In this document: positions 17,454 through 26,380 of the stretch, in pieces | How positions within the stretch are numbered: position 1 is the first letter of the stretch | How the letters are laid out: the number at the start of each line of letters is the position of its first letter | Source: Gallionella sp. UBA4121 | GTDB lineage: Bacteria; Pseudomonadota; Gammaproteobacteria; Burkholderiales; Gallionellaceae | Assembly: GCA_002381565.1 (NCBI GenBank) | Contig: DFWZ01000056.1 | Coordinates: forward strand, 77,766 to 141,765 | Direction: 5' to 3' | Length of the DNA stretch: 64,000 nucleotides | Notes under the pieces: model-generated | Database searches by the model: none | What the model was told of the DNA's origin: nothing | The model's input: only the letters and a program-made list of their open reading frames with translations | Made by a program: the position numbers and the translations under genes

Positions 17454-18077
17454 TTATGCTTTCTCCATCAGGAACCAGGTGACATCGTCCTGAGGAAAAT
17501 TCGGATCGCGCTGGTAAACAAACCCATAATCAATCAACCTCAAGTCAGAGTGCCGATCCAGAATTTCGCCACAAAAGTCGCGTTTAAATAAGCGATCATT
17601 ATGGCCGCGATAGTTGATCACTACCGGACTGGGGTTGTAGTACTCGCAGACCAGAAGATAACGACCCGCAGCGTGGTAGAGAGCGTCGTAAACTTGTGGC
17701 AGATAATCAGGATTGATATGAATAAGAACGCCCTTGATCATTGCCAAATCCCATGTTCTATCCGGATTGAAGTCAAGGATCGAGGTCTGAAAAATGTTTT
17801 TTGAAGGCGTTATTGTGCAGAGTTCAGCAGCCGCAGCAGGGTTGATCTCAACCGCATACTGATCTTGCCTCGGGTAAAGCAAGCGCAAAGCACGCAAGTT
17901 CATACCGATATTGGCGCCGAACTCTATACAGCTATCCAGCCCATGAGATTGAGCTAAAGCCTTAGAGAAGAAAGCCAAATTTGAAGCCAGCAGTTCATTT
18001 CCAGCATTACGGCCTATATATTCGGTCCCAAAATCTCCAGCCCAGAAAGCCTCCTGCTCGGTTTTGTACTGCGTCAT
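17454..18077 (-). CDS. Pseudaminic acid biosynthesis-associated methylase
   Basis: A 207-residue class I methyltransferase. It begins TEQEAFWAGDFGTEYIGRN, the hallmark of the methylase family found with pseudaminic acid genes. The SAM loop is CIEFGANIGMNLRALRLL (about 52-69), and WDLAMIKGVLIHINPDYLP follows motif II/IV. The operon context (pseF upstream, pseG-pseH downstream, gaps of 10 and 13 bases) agrees. It probably methylates the nonulosonic acid or an acyl substituent on it. The exact position is not established by the sequence. Confidence 0.87.
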   Translation of the reverse strand: MTQYKTEQEAFWAGDFGTEYIGRNAGNELLASNLAFFSKALAQSHGLDSCIEFGANIGMNLRALRLLYPRQDQYAVEINPAAAAELCTITPSKNIFQTSILDFNPDRTWDLAMIKGVLIHINPDYLPQVYDALYHAAGRYLLVCEYYNPSPVVINYRGHNDRLFKRDFCGEILDRHSDLRLIDYGFVYQRDPNFPQDDVTWFLMEKA

Positions 18078-18087
18078 AATGCTTCCT

Positions 18088-18771
18088 CTATTTGTTGAAT
18101 GCTGTATACAGGATTTCCGCGCGCGTCCAATCGTCTGGCGTATCTATATCGACAACCCGCCAGTTAGGGACAGGCAATCCAACACCGTTGCTATGTACGC
18201 TCTTATTGGTTAACCACGCATCCGACTTACCCCAATAAAACTGACCGGCGTCATGATAGGCAGGTTCCAGATCCTGCGTGCGAGTGAGTTCATGTTCAGG
18301 ATAAAATGGTTGCATTCGGCCATTGGGCAAACGGCGCAGCGCCCTCTGAATGGCTGAGGGAAATTCGGTTACTGGAAAACAGTAAGCAGCCTGGCTGACT
18401 TGTAGCAATTCAAACGCGCGTTTAAGGTCATCAATCTGGATAAAAGGCACGCCAGGATAGATGCAACAGGCAAAATCAATATGCCAGCCTAGCGCCTGAC
18501 AGGCAGTGATGGCGTGTGCGATCACGGGTACCGTCGGCGTATGGTCATCTGCCAACTCAACCGGACGCGTGAACGGAGTCTCAGCCCCCCATTCACGAGC
18601 AATACGAGCAATTTCCTCGTCATCGGTAGAGACAATGACATGCTCGAACAATCCAGATTCAATAGCTCCGCAAATGGCATGAGCGATCATCGGCTTGCCC
18701 GCAAACTCGCGTATATTTTTTCGCGGAATGCGTTTACTGCCACCACGAGCTGGAATAACGGCAATTTTCAT
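18088..18771 (-). CDS. pseF: Pseudaminic acid cytidylyltransferase PseF
   Basis: A 227-residue CMP-sugar synthetase of the NeuA/PseF group. MKIAVIPARGGSKRIPRKNI carries the nucleotide-binding R-x-G-S-K-R-I motif, and VSTDDEEIARIA and the end segment WRVVDIDTPDDW supply metal-binding acidic residues. It activates pseudaminic acid with CTP to CMP-Pse, the donor for flagellin glycosyltransfer. The start overlaps the pseC stop by 4 bases (ATGA type). The reading AYCFPVTEFPSAIQRALRRLPNG is characteristic of PseF rather than bacterial NeuA. Confidence 0.92.
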   Translation of the reverse strand: MKIAVIPARGGSKRIPRKNIREFAGKPMIAHAICGAIESGLFEHVIVSTDDEEIARIAREWGAETPFTRPVELADDHTPTVPVIAHAITACQALGWHIDFACCIYPGVPFIQIDDLKRAFELLQVSQAAYCFPVTEFPSAIQRALRRLPNGRMQPFYPEHELTRTQDLEPAYHDAGQFYWGKSDAWLTNKSVHSNGVGLPVPNWRVVDIDTPDDWTRAEILYTAFNK

Positions 18772-19937
18772 ACGGACAACGCCTCCTCCAATACCGTTAC
18801 TACCCTATCTTGCTGCGCTTCGGTCAGGCCAGGGTACATCGGCAGGCTGATCGCCTCTTTGTAATACTGTTCCGCTTCAGGACAATATCCTTTTACAAAA
18901 CCCATATTTTCATAGTACGGCTGACGATAAACTGGAATGTAATGTAAATTTGCCAGGATACCCGCCGTGCGCAAAGCTTCAAACACTTCGCGCTGTGTCT
19001 TGCTGATTTGAGCCGTTTTCAGTCGAATTATATACAAATGAAAACTGGAATAGCTGTCTGCGTGTTGCGAAGGCGTAATGACCGGCAACTCGGATAAAAG
19101 CAGCTCATACCGCTTGGCTATAGCATGTCGTGTGGCAACAAACTCATCCAGTCGCTGCATCTGACTCCCCCCTAATGCCGCCAGAATATCTGTCATACGG
19201 TAATTGAAACCCAAGCCTGTCTGCTGATAATTCCAGATTTCGTCAGATGGTCTTGGCAACATTTCCGCGACTTCACTGGTAATGCCGTGGCTGCGCAACA
19301 ATCTCATGCGGCGGGCCAATTCGGCATCATTGGTCAACACCATGCCGCCCTCGCCCGTGGTGATGATCTTGACCGGATGGAAGCTGAATACGGTGATGTC
19401 TGAATAGCGGCAGTTGCCGATGAACTCGCCTTTATACCAGCCGCCGATGGCATGCGAGGCGTCTTCGATGACTTTAAAACCATACTGCTTGCTGAGCGCA
19501 TGAATACCGGCCATATCACAGGGTTGCCCGCTCATGTGAACAGGGATTACAACCTTGGGCAGTTTTCCAGAACGTTCAGCTTGCGCCAGTTTTTCAGCCA
19601 GACGCTCTACACTCATATTGTAGGTGCGCGGATCGATGTCCACAAAATCCACTTGTGCACCGCAATACAGCGCGCAATTTGCGCTCGCCACGAAGGTAAT
19701 CGGCGTAGTCCAGACAAAATCGCCCGAACCCACGCCCAGCGCCAGACAGGCGATATGCAAAGCACTGGTAGCGCTGTTCACCGCAACGGCATGTTGTGCA
19801 CCGCAATAGGCAGACAGACGTTTCTCGAAAGCCGGAACTACCGGGCCCTGGGTCAGATAATCCGAACGCAGCACATCCACAACCGCCTGAATATCGGCTT
19901 CAGATATGTCCTGGCGACCGTATGGGATCGAATTCAT
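18768..19937 (-). CDS. pseC: UDP-4-amino-4,6-dideoxy-N-acetyl-L-altrosamine transaminase PseC
   Basis: A 389-residue PLP aminotransferase for the second step of pseudaminic acid synthesis. It aminates C4 of the UDP-4-keto sugar made by PseB, with glutamate as donor. IPYGRQDISEADIQAVVDVL is a typical PseC start. D159 in VIEDASHAIGG and the Schiff-base K190 in FSFHPVKIITTGEGG are present. It starts 4 bases after the pseB stop and overlaps pseF by 4 bases, so the three are co-translated. Length is normal for the family. Confidence 0.94.
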   Translation of the reverse strand: MNSIPYGRQDISEADIQAVVDVLRSDYLTQGPVVPAFEKRLSAYCGAQHAVAVNSATSALHIACLALGVGSGDFVWTTPITFVASANCALYCGAQVDFVDIDPRTYNMSVERLAEKLAQAERSGKLPKVVIPVHMSGQPCDMAGIHALSKQYGFKVIEDASHAIGGWYKGEFIGNCRYSDITVFSFHPVKIITTGEGGMVLTNDAELARRMRLLRSHGITSEVAEMLPRPSDEIWNYQQTGLGFNYRMTDILAALGGSQMQRLDEFVATRHAIAKRYELLLSELPVITPSQHADSYSSFHLYIIRLKTAQISKTQREVFEALRTAGILANLHYIPVYRQPYYENMGFVKGYCPEAEQYYKEAISLPMYPGLTEAQQDRVVTVLEEALSV

Positions 19938-19941
19938 GCCA

Positions 19942-20952
19942 TCAAGCGCTATGGGTCGGGTCGATTTCTGTTTGGATTAAACTGCGCAACTGCTCCACAG
20001 TCAGGAAATCAGTGTTGCTGCCACTGCCATAACAAAAACCTTGCTCGACCGGGGTGGCATTCATCTGTTGGCAATATTCATCAAGTGAGTACCGTGCACC
20101 CACTGGCAAAATCGCATAGTAGCTGCCCAAATCCACCGTATTCAAGCTGTCACTGGAGGTAATCATTTCCTCATGAATCTTTTCACCGGGACGAATACCA
20201 ACGACAGGATGTTCACACTCAGGTCCGATTGCCTGAGCGACATCGGTAATGCGGTAAGAGGGTATTTTTGGCACCAGCACTTCACCACCCCAGGCATGCT
20301 CCAATGACCACAGCACCATATCGACACCTTCTTGCAGACTGATATTGAAACGGGTCATCGCAGGATCCGTGATCGGCAATACCCCGCTTTTTCTGTTTTC
20401 AAGAAAAAATGGAATCACAGAACCCCGACTGCACATCACATTACCATAACGCACCACGCTAAAGCGCAGGTCACGATCGCCTACAATATTATTCGCCGCA
20501 ACGAACAGCTTGTCAGAACACAGTTTGGTTGCGCCGTAAAGATTGATGGGCGCTGCCGCCTTATCCGTAGACAAGGCGACCACGCGCTTGACGCCTGCGT
20601 CCAGACAGGCTTCAATCAGGTTTTGCGCACCCAGCACATTGGTTTTTATGCACTCGAAAGGATTATATTCGGCTGCCGGAACCTGCTTGAGCGCTGCGGC
20701 ATGAATGACGATATCTATCCCTTCCAGCGCACGCCGCAAGCGTGGCTCATCACGAATATCGCCGATAAAGTAGCGAATCGCCTTGTATTGTTTTTCCGGG
20801 AAGCGTTGCGCCATATCGAATTGCTTTAATTCATCCCGCGAGAAAACGACCAGACGTTTAATCGCAGGATATCGCTGCAACACGGTATTAACGAAAGCTT
20901 TGCCGAATGAGCCGGTTCCGCCGGTAATGAGGATAGATTTGTCTGATAGCAT
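19942..20952 (-). CDS. pseB: UDP-N-acetylglucosamine 4,6-dehydratase (inverting) PseB
   Basis: A 336-residue short-chain dehydrogenase-type enzyme starting the pseudaminic acid route from UDP-GlcNAc, with 5-epimerisation. The NADP loop is ITGGTGSFGKAFV (9-21) and the IGDIRD motif near 65 is intact. VALSTDKAAAPINLYGATKL contains the catalytic Asp-Lys and Tyr-x3-Lys elements of the PseB/FlaA1 short form. It begins only 6 bases after the fliE stop in the same direction, so glycan synthesis is apparently transcribed with a flagellar basal-body gene. Confidence 0.94.
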   Translation of the reverse strand: MLSDKSILITGGTGSFGKAFVNTVLQRYPAIKRLVVFSRDELKQFDMAQRFPEKQYKAIRYFIGDIRDEPRLRRALEGIDIVIHAAALKQVPAAEYNPFECIKTNVLGAQNLIEACLDAGVKRVVALSTDKAAAPINLYGATKLCSDKLFVAANNIVGDRDLRFSVVRYGNVMCSRGSVIPFFLENRKSGVLPITDPAMTRFNISLQEGVDMVLWSLEHAWGGEVLVPKIPSYRITDVAQAIGPECEHPVVGIRPGEKIHEEMITSSDSLNTVDLGSYYAILPVGARYSLDEYCQQMNATPVEQGFCYGSGSNTDFLTVEQLRSLIQTEIDPTHSA

Positions 20953-20958
20953 TTGGCG

Positions 20959-21294
20959 TTAAACCTGCATATTCATAATATCGTTGTACGCCTGCACGAC
21001 CTTGCTGCGCACCTGAACGGCGGCCTGAAAATTGATGCCGGCTTTTTGCATGGCGATCATGGTGTCACTCAGACTGACTTTGTCATCGCCCATCACGAAA
21101 GCCTTTTGCAGCGTTTCGGATTTTTCCTGAGCTTGCGCGACGCCATCGAGCGCATTCTTGAGCACGCTGGTAAAATCGACTTTGGCAGGTTGCGCCGTAC
21201 TCATGCCAGCCACGGGCGGCGTACTCAGGCCGGCCGCCGCTGCCGCCACACGCATTTGCGCCAACAATCCATCAACTGCTGATATAGTGCTCAT
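20959..21294 (-). CDS. fliE: Flagellar hook-basal body protein FliE
   Basis: A 111-residue protein connecting the MS ring to the proximal rod and gating export. The C-terminal signature SLSDTMIAMQKAGINFQAAVQVRSKVVQAYNDIMNMQV is diagnostic. The N-terminus is a disordered export signal region. The start has AAGGAG 6 bases upstream. It is transcribed divergently from fliF and heads the pse operon, an unusual separation from fliF, which it often accompanies in the same direction. Confidence 0.94.
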   Translation of the reverse strand: MSTISAVDGLLAQMRVAAAAAGLSTPPVAGMSTAQPAKVDFTSVLKNALDGVAQAQEKSETLQKAFVMGDDKVSLSDTMIAMQKAGINFQAAVQVRSKVVQAYNDIMNMQV

Positions 21295-21309
21295 CTTATC
21301 TCCTTAAAT

Positions 21310-21365
21310 CCAGCTGGCAGCTGCCAGCGATCCGCCTGACTGCCAGAGCCACCCGCTACCAGCTG
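21310..21365. repeat. Degenerate heptad array upstream of fliE
   Basis: Exactly eight 7-bp units fill 56 bases, beginning and ending with CCAGCTG, with GCAGCTG second and CCCGCTA seventh. CCCGCTA is the reverse complement of the TAGCGGG unit seen at 45858-45885. The first units create a perfect 16-bp palindrome (21313-21328). Central units are degenerate, so the assignment is moderate. Confidence 0.45.
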
Positions 21366-21520
21366 ATTTTCACAGTAGGCACACAATACTCAAAGCAGCG
21401 CACACGACATCAAAAGAACAAGCACGGGATTTTCCCTTTATTCCTCCCTTCAAAAACCCATCCAGAATGGATAATGCACTCACTGGTCCCAGTGGCATTC
21501 AGGTATGACCCGCAATCATC

Positions 21521-23197
21521 ATGGCAGAACAACAAAATAACACATCAAACCAAGCCGGCGCATTGAGCCGCTTCGAACAGCTAAGCGCACAGCAGAAGAT
21601 GGGGCTGGGAGCTGGTGTGGCCGCGTTAATTGCGCTGGTTGTCGGCGCATGGATATGGGGGCAAACCCCCGACTACCGCGTGCTTTACAGCAACTTGTCC
21701 GACCGCGATGGCGGCGCCATCATCGATTCATTGCAGCAGTTGAACATCCCCTACAAATTCGCCGAGGGCGGCGGCGCGCTGATGATTCCCGCCAATCAGG
21801 TTCATGAAGCACGTCTGAAGCTGGCTGCCCAGGGTCTGCCCAAGGGCGGCACGGTTGGCTTCGAGTTGATGGAAAACCAGAAATTCGGCATCACGCAATT
21901 TGCCGAACAGGTCAACTACCAGCGCGCGCTCGAGGGAGAATTAGCGCGTTCGGTTCAAACCATAGGAGCGGTGGCCGCCGCACGTGTCCACCTGGCCATC
22001 CCCAAGCCCAGCGTATTTATCAAGGAACAGCAAAAACCCAGCGCCTCGGTGGTGCTTACCATGCATGGCGGCCGGCTGCTCGATTCCACGCAGGTTTCCG
22101 CGATTGTGCATTTGATTTCAAGCAGCGTACCGGATCTTGCGGCCAAGAATGTCACTGTCGTTGATCAGGATGGCACGCTGCTCAGTGCAACGCAGGGAGA
22201 AAACGGCACGGGCATGGACGCCAAACAGGTTCAATACGTGCAGCAAATCGAGCAAAACTACATCAAGCGCATCGAGGACATCCTCACGCCTTTGTACGGC
22301 GCGAACAATGTTCGTGCGCAAGTAACGGCCAACATCGATTTTGCACGCACCGAACAAACCGCAGAAATTTATAAACCCAACCAGAATCCGGCCGATTCCA
22401 GTATCCGCAGCCAACAAAATGTCGAAACCCTGAACGGCTCCGGGTTGAGTGCAAGCGGCGTACCCGGCGCGCTATCCAACCAGCCTCCGGTTCCTGCTAC
22501 CGCACCGATTGTTTCCCCTGCTGCCCCTGCCCCGGGCGATCCGGCGAATGAGGCAAAACTGGACAATCTGCACAAGGAAAGCACCGTCAACTACGAAGTG
22601 GATCGCACCATCAGTCACACCGTGATGCCTGTTGGCATGGTCAAACGCTTGTCTGTCGCCGTGGTGGTCAACAACCACAAAGTGACCGACCCGAAAGGAA
22701 AAGTCAGTTTCAAGCCGTTGTCCGACGCGGAAAAGACACAAATCGACAATCTGGTTAAAGATGCGGTGGGCTTTGATTCGAGCCGTGGCGACAGCCTGAA
22801 CGTACAAAACGCGGCATTCAATGACGACAAGGAAGTGGCGGCAGAAGTGCCGCTGTGGCAACAGCCGGAAATGATAGAACTGGCGAAACAACTCGCCAAA
22901 TATTTGCTCATCGCTGTGGTCATGCTGATTGTCGTGTTCAAGATCATAAAACCGGCCTTCCGCCCGCTACAGGCATTCAAGTCCGATGAAAACGATACAG
23001 ACGACACAGGTACGCTGGCGGCAGATCATGAACCCGCAACGCATACCGAGGGTATCGCAGGAGTGGATGCATCCGGAAATTACACGCCAACGATCGCGCC
23101 CTATGAACAGAATCTCAATATTGCCAGACAGATTGCTCAGCAAGACCCGAAAATTGTCGCAAGCGTCATTAAGGAATGGGTGAACGGCAATGAGTGA
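21521..23197 (+). CDS. fliF: Flagellar MS-ring protein FliF
   Basis: A 558-residue protein with two membrane segments: GVAALIALVVGAWIWG near residue 34-50 and YLLIAVVMLIVVFKII near 463-478. The periplasmic ring-building motifs lie between them (TPDYRVLYSNLSDRDGGAIIDSL and GGALMIPANQVHEARLKLAAQGLP). The extreme C-terminus (PYEQNLNIARQIAQQDPKIVASVIKEWVNG) is the FliG-binding tail. It starts the fliFGHIJ series and overlaps fliG by 8 bases. It forms the platform for the rotor and export gate. Confidence 0.96.
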   Translation: MAEQQNNTSNQAGALSRFEQLSAQQKMGLGAGVAALIALVVGAWIWGQTPDYRVLYSNLSDRDGGAIIDSLQQLNIPYKFAEGGGALMIPANQVHEARLKLAAQGLPKGGTVGFELMENQKFGITQFAEQVNYQRALEGELARSVQTIGAVAAARVHLAIPKPSVFIKEQQKPSASVVLTMHGGRLLDSTQVSAIVHLISSSVPDLAAKNVTVVDQDGTLLSATQGENGTGMDAKQVQYVQQIEQNYIKRIEDILTPLYGANNVRAQVTANIDFARTEQTAEIYKPNQNPADSSIRSQQNVETLNGSGLSASGVPGALSNQPPVPATAPIVSPAAPAPGDPANEAKLDNLHKESTVNYEVDRTISHTVMPVGMVKRLSVAVVVNNHKVTDPKGKVSFKPLSDAEKTQIDNLVKDAVGFDSSRGDSLNVQNAAFNDDKEVAAEVPLWQQPEMIELAKQLAKYLLIAVVMLIVVFKIIKPAFRPLQAFKSDENDTDDTGTLAADHEPATHTEGIAGVDASGNYTPTIAPYEQNLNIARQIAQQDPKIVASVIKEWVNGNE

Positions 23198-24185
23198 AGG
23201 TGTTCAAAACAGTGCGATTTTCCTCATGACACTGGGTGAAAACGAGGCCGCAGAGGTACTCAAATATCTGGGGCCGAAAGAGGTGCAAAAGATCAGTGCG
23301 GCAATGGTTGCCCTGAATAACCTGTCTCGCGATCAGATATCGCAGGTGTTTCACGATTTCCTGGTCGCTGCCGCAGAAAAAACCACTATCGGCATGGATT
23401 CCAATGATTACATTCGCAGCATGCTTACCAAGGCGCTCGGCGATGACAAGGCGGCCGGTTTGCTGGATCGCATCATGCACAGCAGCGATACCAGCGGTAT
23501 CGAAAGTCTGAAATGGATGGATCCTGGCGCAGTCGCGGAAATGATCGGCAACGAACATCCGCAAATCATCGCGACCATCCTGGTGCATCTGGAGCCGGAT
23601 CAGGCAGCAGGCATCATGAAGATGTTCACTGAGCGTACCCGCAACGATGTATTGCTTCGTATTTCCACGCTGGATGGCGTACAACCCGTTGCGTTGCGTG
23701 AACTGAACGATGTGCTGAGCAAGCTCATGAGCGGAGGTGCTTCGGGCAAGAAAAACCTCAAGGGGGGCGTCACCACAGCCGCAGAAATCCTGAATTTCAT
23801 GGGTGGCGCAATGGAAGCCGAGATGATGGAAAAAGTGCGCAGCTTTGACCCTGAGCTGGCACAAAAAATCGAGGACAAGATGTTTGTCTTTGAAAATGTT
23901 CTGGATGTTGACGACAGAGGCATCCAGCTGATTCTGCGCGAAGTTCAATCCGAAGCGCTGATCGTGGCGCTGAAGGGCGCCAGCGAAGAATTGCGCGAGA
24001 AAATTTTCAAGAACATGTCATCACGCGCCGCCGAAATGATGCGTGAGGATCTCGACTCCAAGGGTCCTGTCAAGATCAGCGAAGTCGAAGCCAACCAGAA
24101 GGAAATTCTCAAAGTCGTCAAGCGCCTGTCCGATGACGGTCAAATTTCCTTAGGCGGCAAGGGCGATGAGGATGCATATGTCTGA
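23190..24185 (+). CDS. fliG: Flagellar motor switch protein FliG
   Basis: A 331-residue C-ring protein transmitting torque from the stators. FliG-N binds FliF, and the middle domain has EHPQIIATILVHLEPDQAAGIM with the EHPQ motif that contacts FliM. The C-terminal domain (FVFENVLDVDDRGIQLILREVQSEALIVALKGASEELREKIFKNMSSRAAEMMREDL) has the charged helix that meets MotA-type stators. Normal length. The start overlaps the fliF end by 8 bases, so FliF and FliG are co-translated. Confidence 0.96.
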   Translation: MSEGVQNSAIFLMTLGENEAAEVLKYLGPKEVQKISAAMVALNNLSRDQISQVFHDFLVAAAEKTTIGMDSNDYIRSMLTKALGDDKAAGLLDRIMHSSDTSGIESLKWMDPGAVAEMIGNEHPQIIATILVHLEPDQAAGIMKMFTERTRNDVLLRISTLDGVQPVALRELNDVLSKLMSGGASGKKNLKGGVTTAAEILNFMGGAMEAEMMEKVRSFDPELAQKIEDKMFVFENVLDVDDRGIQLILREVQSEALIVALKGASEELREKIFKNMSSRAAEMMREDLDSKGPVKISEVEANQKEILKVVKRLSDDGQISLGGKGDEDAYV

Positions 24186-24213
24186 TGAAACACGACTCCA
24201 GAGGAGTGGGCAA

Positions 24214-24855
24214 ATGAAGGGCAACAGCATTCCTAAAGAGCAACTCACCGCCTTCCAGCGCTGGGAGTTAGCTTCATTTGACCCGGTGCCAATACTGGCG
24301 CCAGTTGAGTTGTCGCCCGCCGCACGAGTGGCGTCAGCGGACGAGTTGCAAAATATTCAAAAGCAGGCTTATGACGAAGGTCACGCAACCGGGCATCAGG
24401 CAGGTTATGCCGCCGGAATGCAACAAGCGCAGCGTGAAACGGCGCAATTGCAAACACTGATGCAGAATCTGCAGGTCGCACTCAATCAGGTAGATGAACA
24501 GCTCGCGCAATCGTTGCTGGATTTATCGCTGGAAATTGCGCACAAGATGGCAATCGAAGCGTTGCAGGTCAAACCCGACATCATCTTGAAAGTTGTCAGC
24601 ACTGCGATCAGCAGCTTGCCGCACTTCAATCAGAACGCACATTTGATCCTGCACCCGTCTGATGCCGAACTGGTACGTACGCAGATGGGTGAACAACTGG
24701 CGCACGCCGGTTGGAAAATTTTTACAGATTCGAAAATCGAATCAGGCGGCTGCCGTGTAGAGACAGCCCACAGCAATATTGACGCAACCAACCCGGCACG
24801 CTGGCAGTCCGTCATGGAATCTATCGGGCAGTGTAAATCATGGCTGATGACCTGA
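24214..24855 (+). CDS. fliH: Flagellar assembly protein FliH
   Basis: A 213-residue peripheral export protein that holds the FliI ATPase at the C ring. The ATG at 24214 is preferred because GAGGAG precedes it by 7 bases; upstream in-frame ATGs at 24166 and 24178 lie inside fliG. A glycine-rich stretch with GxxxG spacing (GHATGHQAGYAAGMQQA) is typical of FliH, followed by a long coiled coil. The C-terminal domain (LSLEIAHKMAIEALQVKPDIILKVV) is the conserved ATPase-binding part. The end overlaps fliI by 16 bases. Confidence 0.9.
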   Translation: MKGNSIPKEQLTAFQRWELASFDPVPILAPVELSPAARVASADELQNIQKQAYDEGHATGHQAGYAAGMQQAQRETAQLQTLMQNLQVALNQVDEQLAQSLLDLSLEIAHKMAIEALQVKPDIILKVVSTAISSLPHFNQNAHLILHPSDAELVRTQMGEQLAHAGWKIFTDSKIESGGCRVETAHSNIDATNPARWQSVMESIGQCKSWLMT

Positions 24856-26375
24856 CGCTAAAAATAGATCAACCCTCGATCCAGGAACCCAAAATTCCGA
24901 TTCTGGATATGGGCACATTGATCCAGAACCCGGAGCCCACGCTGCTCGTGCCCCCGCCGGCTGCCGACCCGGCAGCCAATGCACTTAGCCTGCGCTGGCA
25001 GGCATTTCTTGAGGAAGGTCGGGAATATGTAGCCGACTGCAACCCCATGCCGCCGAGCGGCCACTTGACCAAGGTAACCGGCTTGATCATGGAGGCTGTT
25101 GGCCTGCAAATGCCGGTGGGCAGCACCTGCGAAATTCGCTTGCCGAACGCCACGGTTGAAGCGGAAGTCGTGGGATTTTCCGGTGAAAAGCTGTTCCTGA
25201 TGCCGGAAAATGATGTTCATGGGCTGGTTCCCGGCGCACGCGTCATGCCGATCGAACCCGTGCATGTGTTGACGCTGTCGGGCAAGCGAAAACTGCTGCG
25301 CCGCCGCATGTCCGATCACGCCAAGCATCTGCCGGTAGGCGATATGCTGCTGGGTCGTGTGCTGGATGGCGCCGGCAAGCCCCTCGATCAACTCGGCCCC
25401 TTGCTGGATGCCGCCTCAGCCCCCTTGCAGAGCCGCCCTTTCAACCCGCTGGAGCGCGCATCGATTGACACTCCGCTTGATGTCGGCGTGCGCGCAATCA
25501 ACAGCCTGCTCTCGGTTGGACGCGGCCAGCGCATGGGACTGTTTGCCGGCAGCGGTGTAGGCAAGAGCGTGCTACTGGGCATGATGGCGCGCTATACCAA
25601 CGCGGATGTCACCGTAGTCGGGCTGATAGGCGAACGCGGCCGCGAAGTCAAAGAGTTCATCAATGACATCCTGGGACCTGAAGGAATGGCTCGTTCGGTG
25701 GTCGTTGCCACGCCAGCCGACACCTCGCCGCTGATGCGCTTGCAAGGAACAGCTTATGCAACCACCATCGCAGAATATTTCCGCGATCAGGGAAAGCATG
25801 TGCTGCTCATCATGGACTCGCTGACACGCTTTGCGATGGCACAGCGCGAAATTGCGCTGGCCGTAGGCGAACCTCCTGCAACCAAAGGCTATCCGCCCTC
25901 TGTATTCGCCAAACTGCCCCAACTGGTGGAACGTACCGGAAATGGGCTGGAGGGCGGCGGTTCGATCACCGCTTTCTACACTGTGCTGACTGAAGGCGAC
26001 GATCAACAGGATCCGATTGCCGACAGTGCGCGCGCCATTCTGGACGGACACATCGTGCTGTCTCGTCGTCTGGTTGAGCAAGGCCACTACCCGGCAATCG
26101 ATATCGAAGCGTCTATCAGCCGCGTGATGTCACGACTGGTAACGCCAGAACATGCACAGCTAGTACAACGATTCAAGCAGATGTATGCGCATTACCAGCG
26201 CAGCCGCGATTTAATCAATGTCGGGGCCTATATCAGCGGCAGCGACGCTATGCTCGATGAGGCGATTAAACTTTATCCGAAAATGGAACAGTTCCTGAAA
26301 CAGGGAATGCATCAGTGCGAGACGTATGAGTCCAGCATTGCGCAACTGACAGCCTTGTTTGAAACTGTACACTAA
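24840..26375 (+). CDS. fliI: Flagellar export ATPase FliI
   Basis: A 511-residue F1-beta-like ATPase. Walker A is LFAGSGVGKSVLLGM, the catalytic Glu is in GLIGERGREVKEF, Walker B is HVLLIMDSLTRFAMAQREIALAVGEPPATKGYPPSVFAKLP, and the C-terminal helical domain contacts cargo and chaperones. It hydrolyses ATP to unload substrates into the type III gate. About 50 extra N-terminal residues (Pro- and Ala-rich) precede the FliH-binding helix, so it is somewhat longer than most FliI proteins. It overlaps fliH and is followed by fliJ after 5 bases. Confidence 0.96.
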   Translation: MADDLTLKIDQPSIQEPKIPILDMGTLIQNPEPTLLVPPPAADPAANALSLRWQAFLEEGREYVADCNPMPPSGHLTKVTGLIMEAVGLQMPVGSTCEIRLPNATVEAEVVGFSGEKLFLMPENDVHGLVPGARVMPIEPVHVLTLSGKRKLLRRRMSDHAKHLPVGDMLLGRVLDGAGKPLDQLGPLLDAASAPLQSRPFNPLERASIDTPLDVGVRAINSLLSVGRGQRMGLFAGSGVGKSVLLGMMARYTNADVTVVGLIGERGREVKEFINDILGPEGMARSVVVATPADTSPLMRLQGTAYATTIAEYFRDQGKHVLLIMDSLTRFAMAQREIALAVGEPPATKGYPPSVFAKLPQLVERTGNGLEGGGSITAFYTVLTEGDDQQDPIADSARAILDGHIVLSRRLVEQGHYPAIDIEASISRVMSRLVTPEHAQLVQRFKQMYAHYQRSRDLINVGAYISGSDAMLDEAIKLYPKMEQFLKQGMHQCETYESSIAQLTALFETVH

Positions 26376-26380
26376 CGATC

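Noticed and set aside
21313..21328. Perfect 16-bp palindrome before fliE taken as a transcription factor operator
   Set aside because: It is explained by adjacent heptad units of the repeat array, and one such palindrome is expected by chance in 64 kb. I keep only the array as a feature.
23169..23948. Long minus-strand open frame opposite fliG
   Set aside because: Antisense shadow of a highly conserved gene; its translation is His/Gln-rich with no domain, as is usual for shadow frames.
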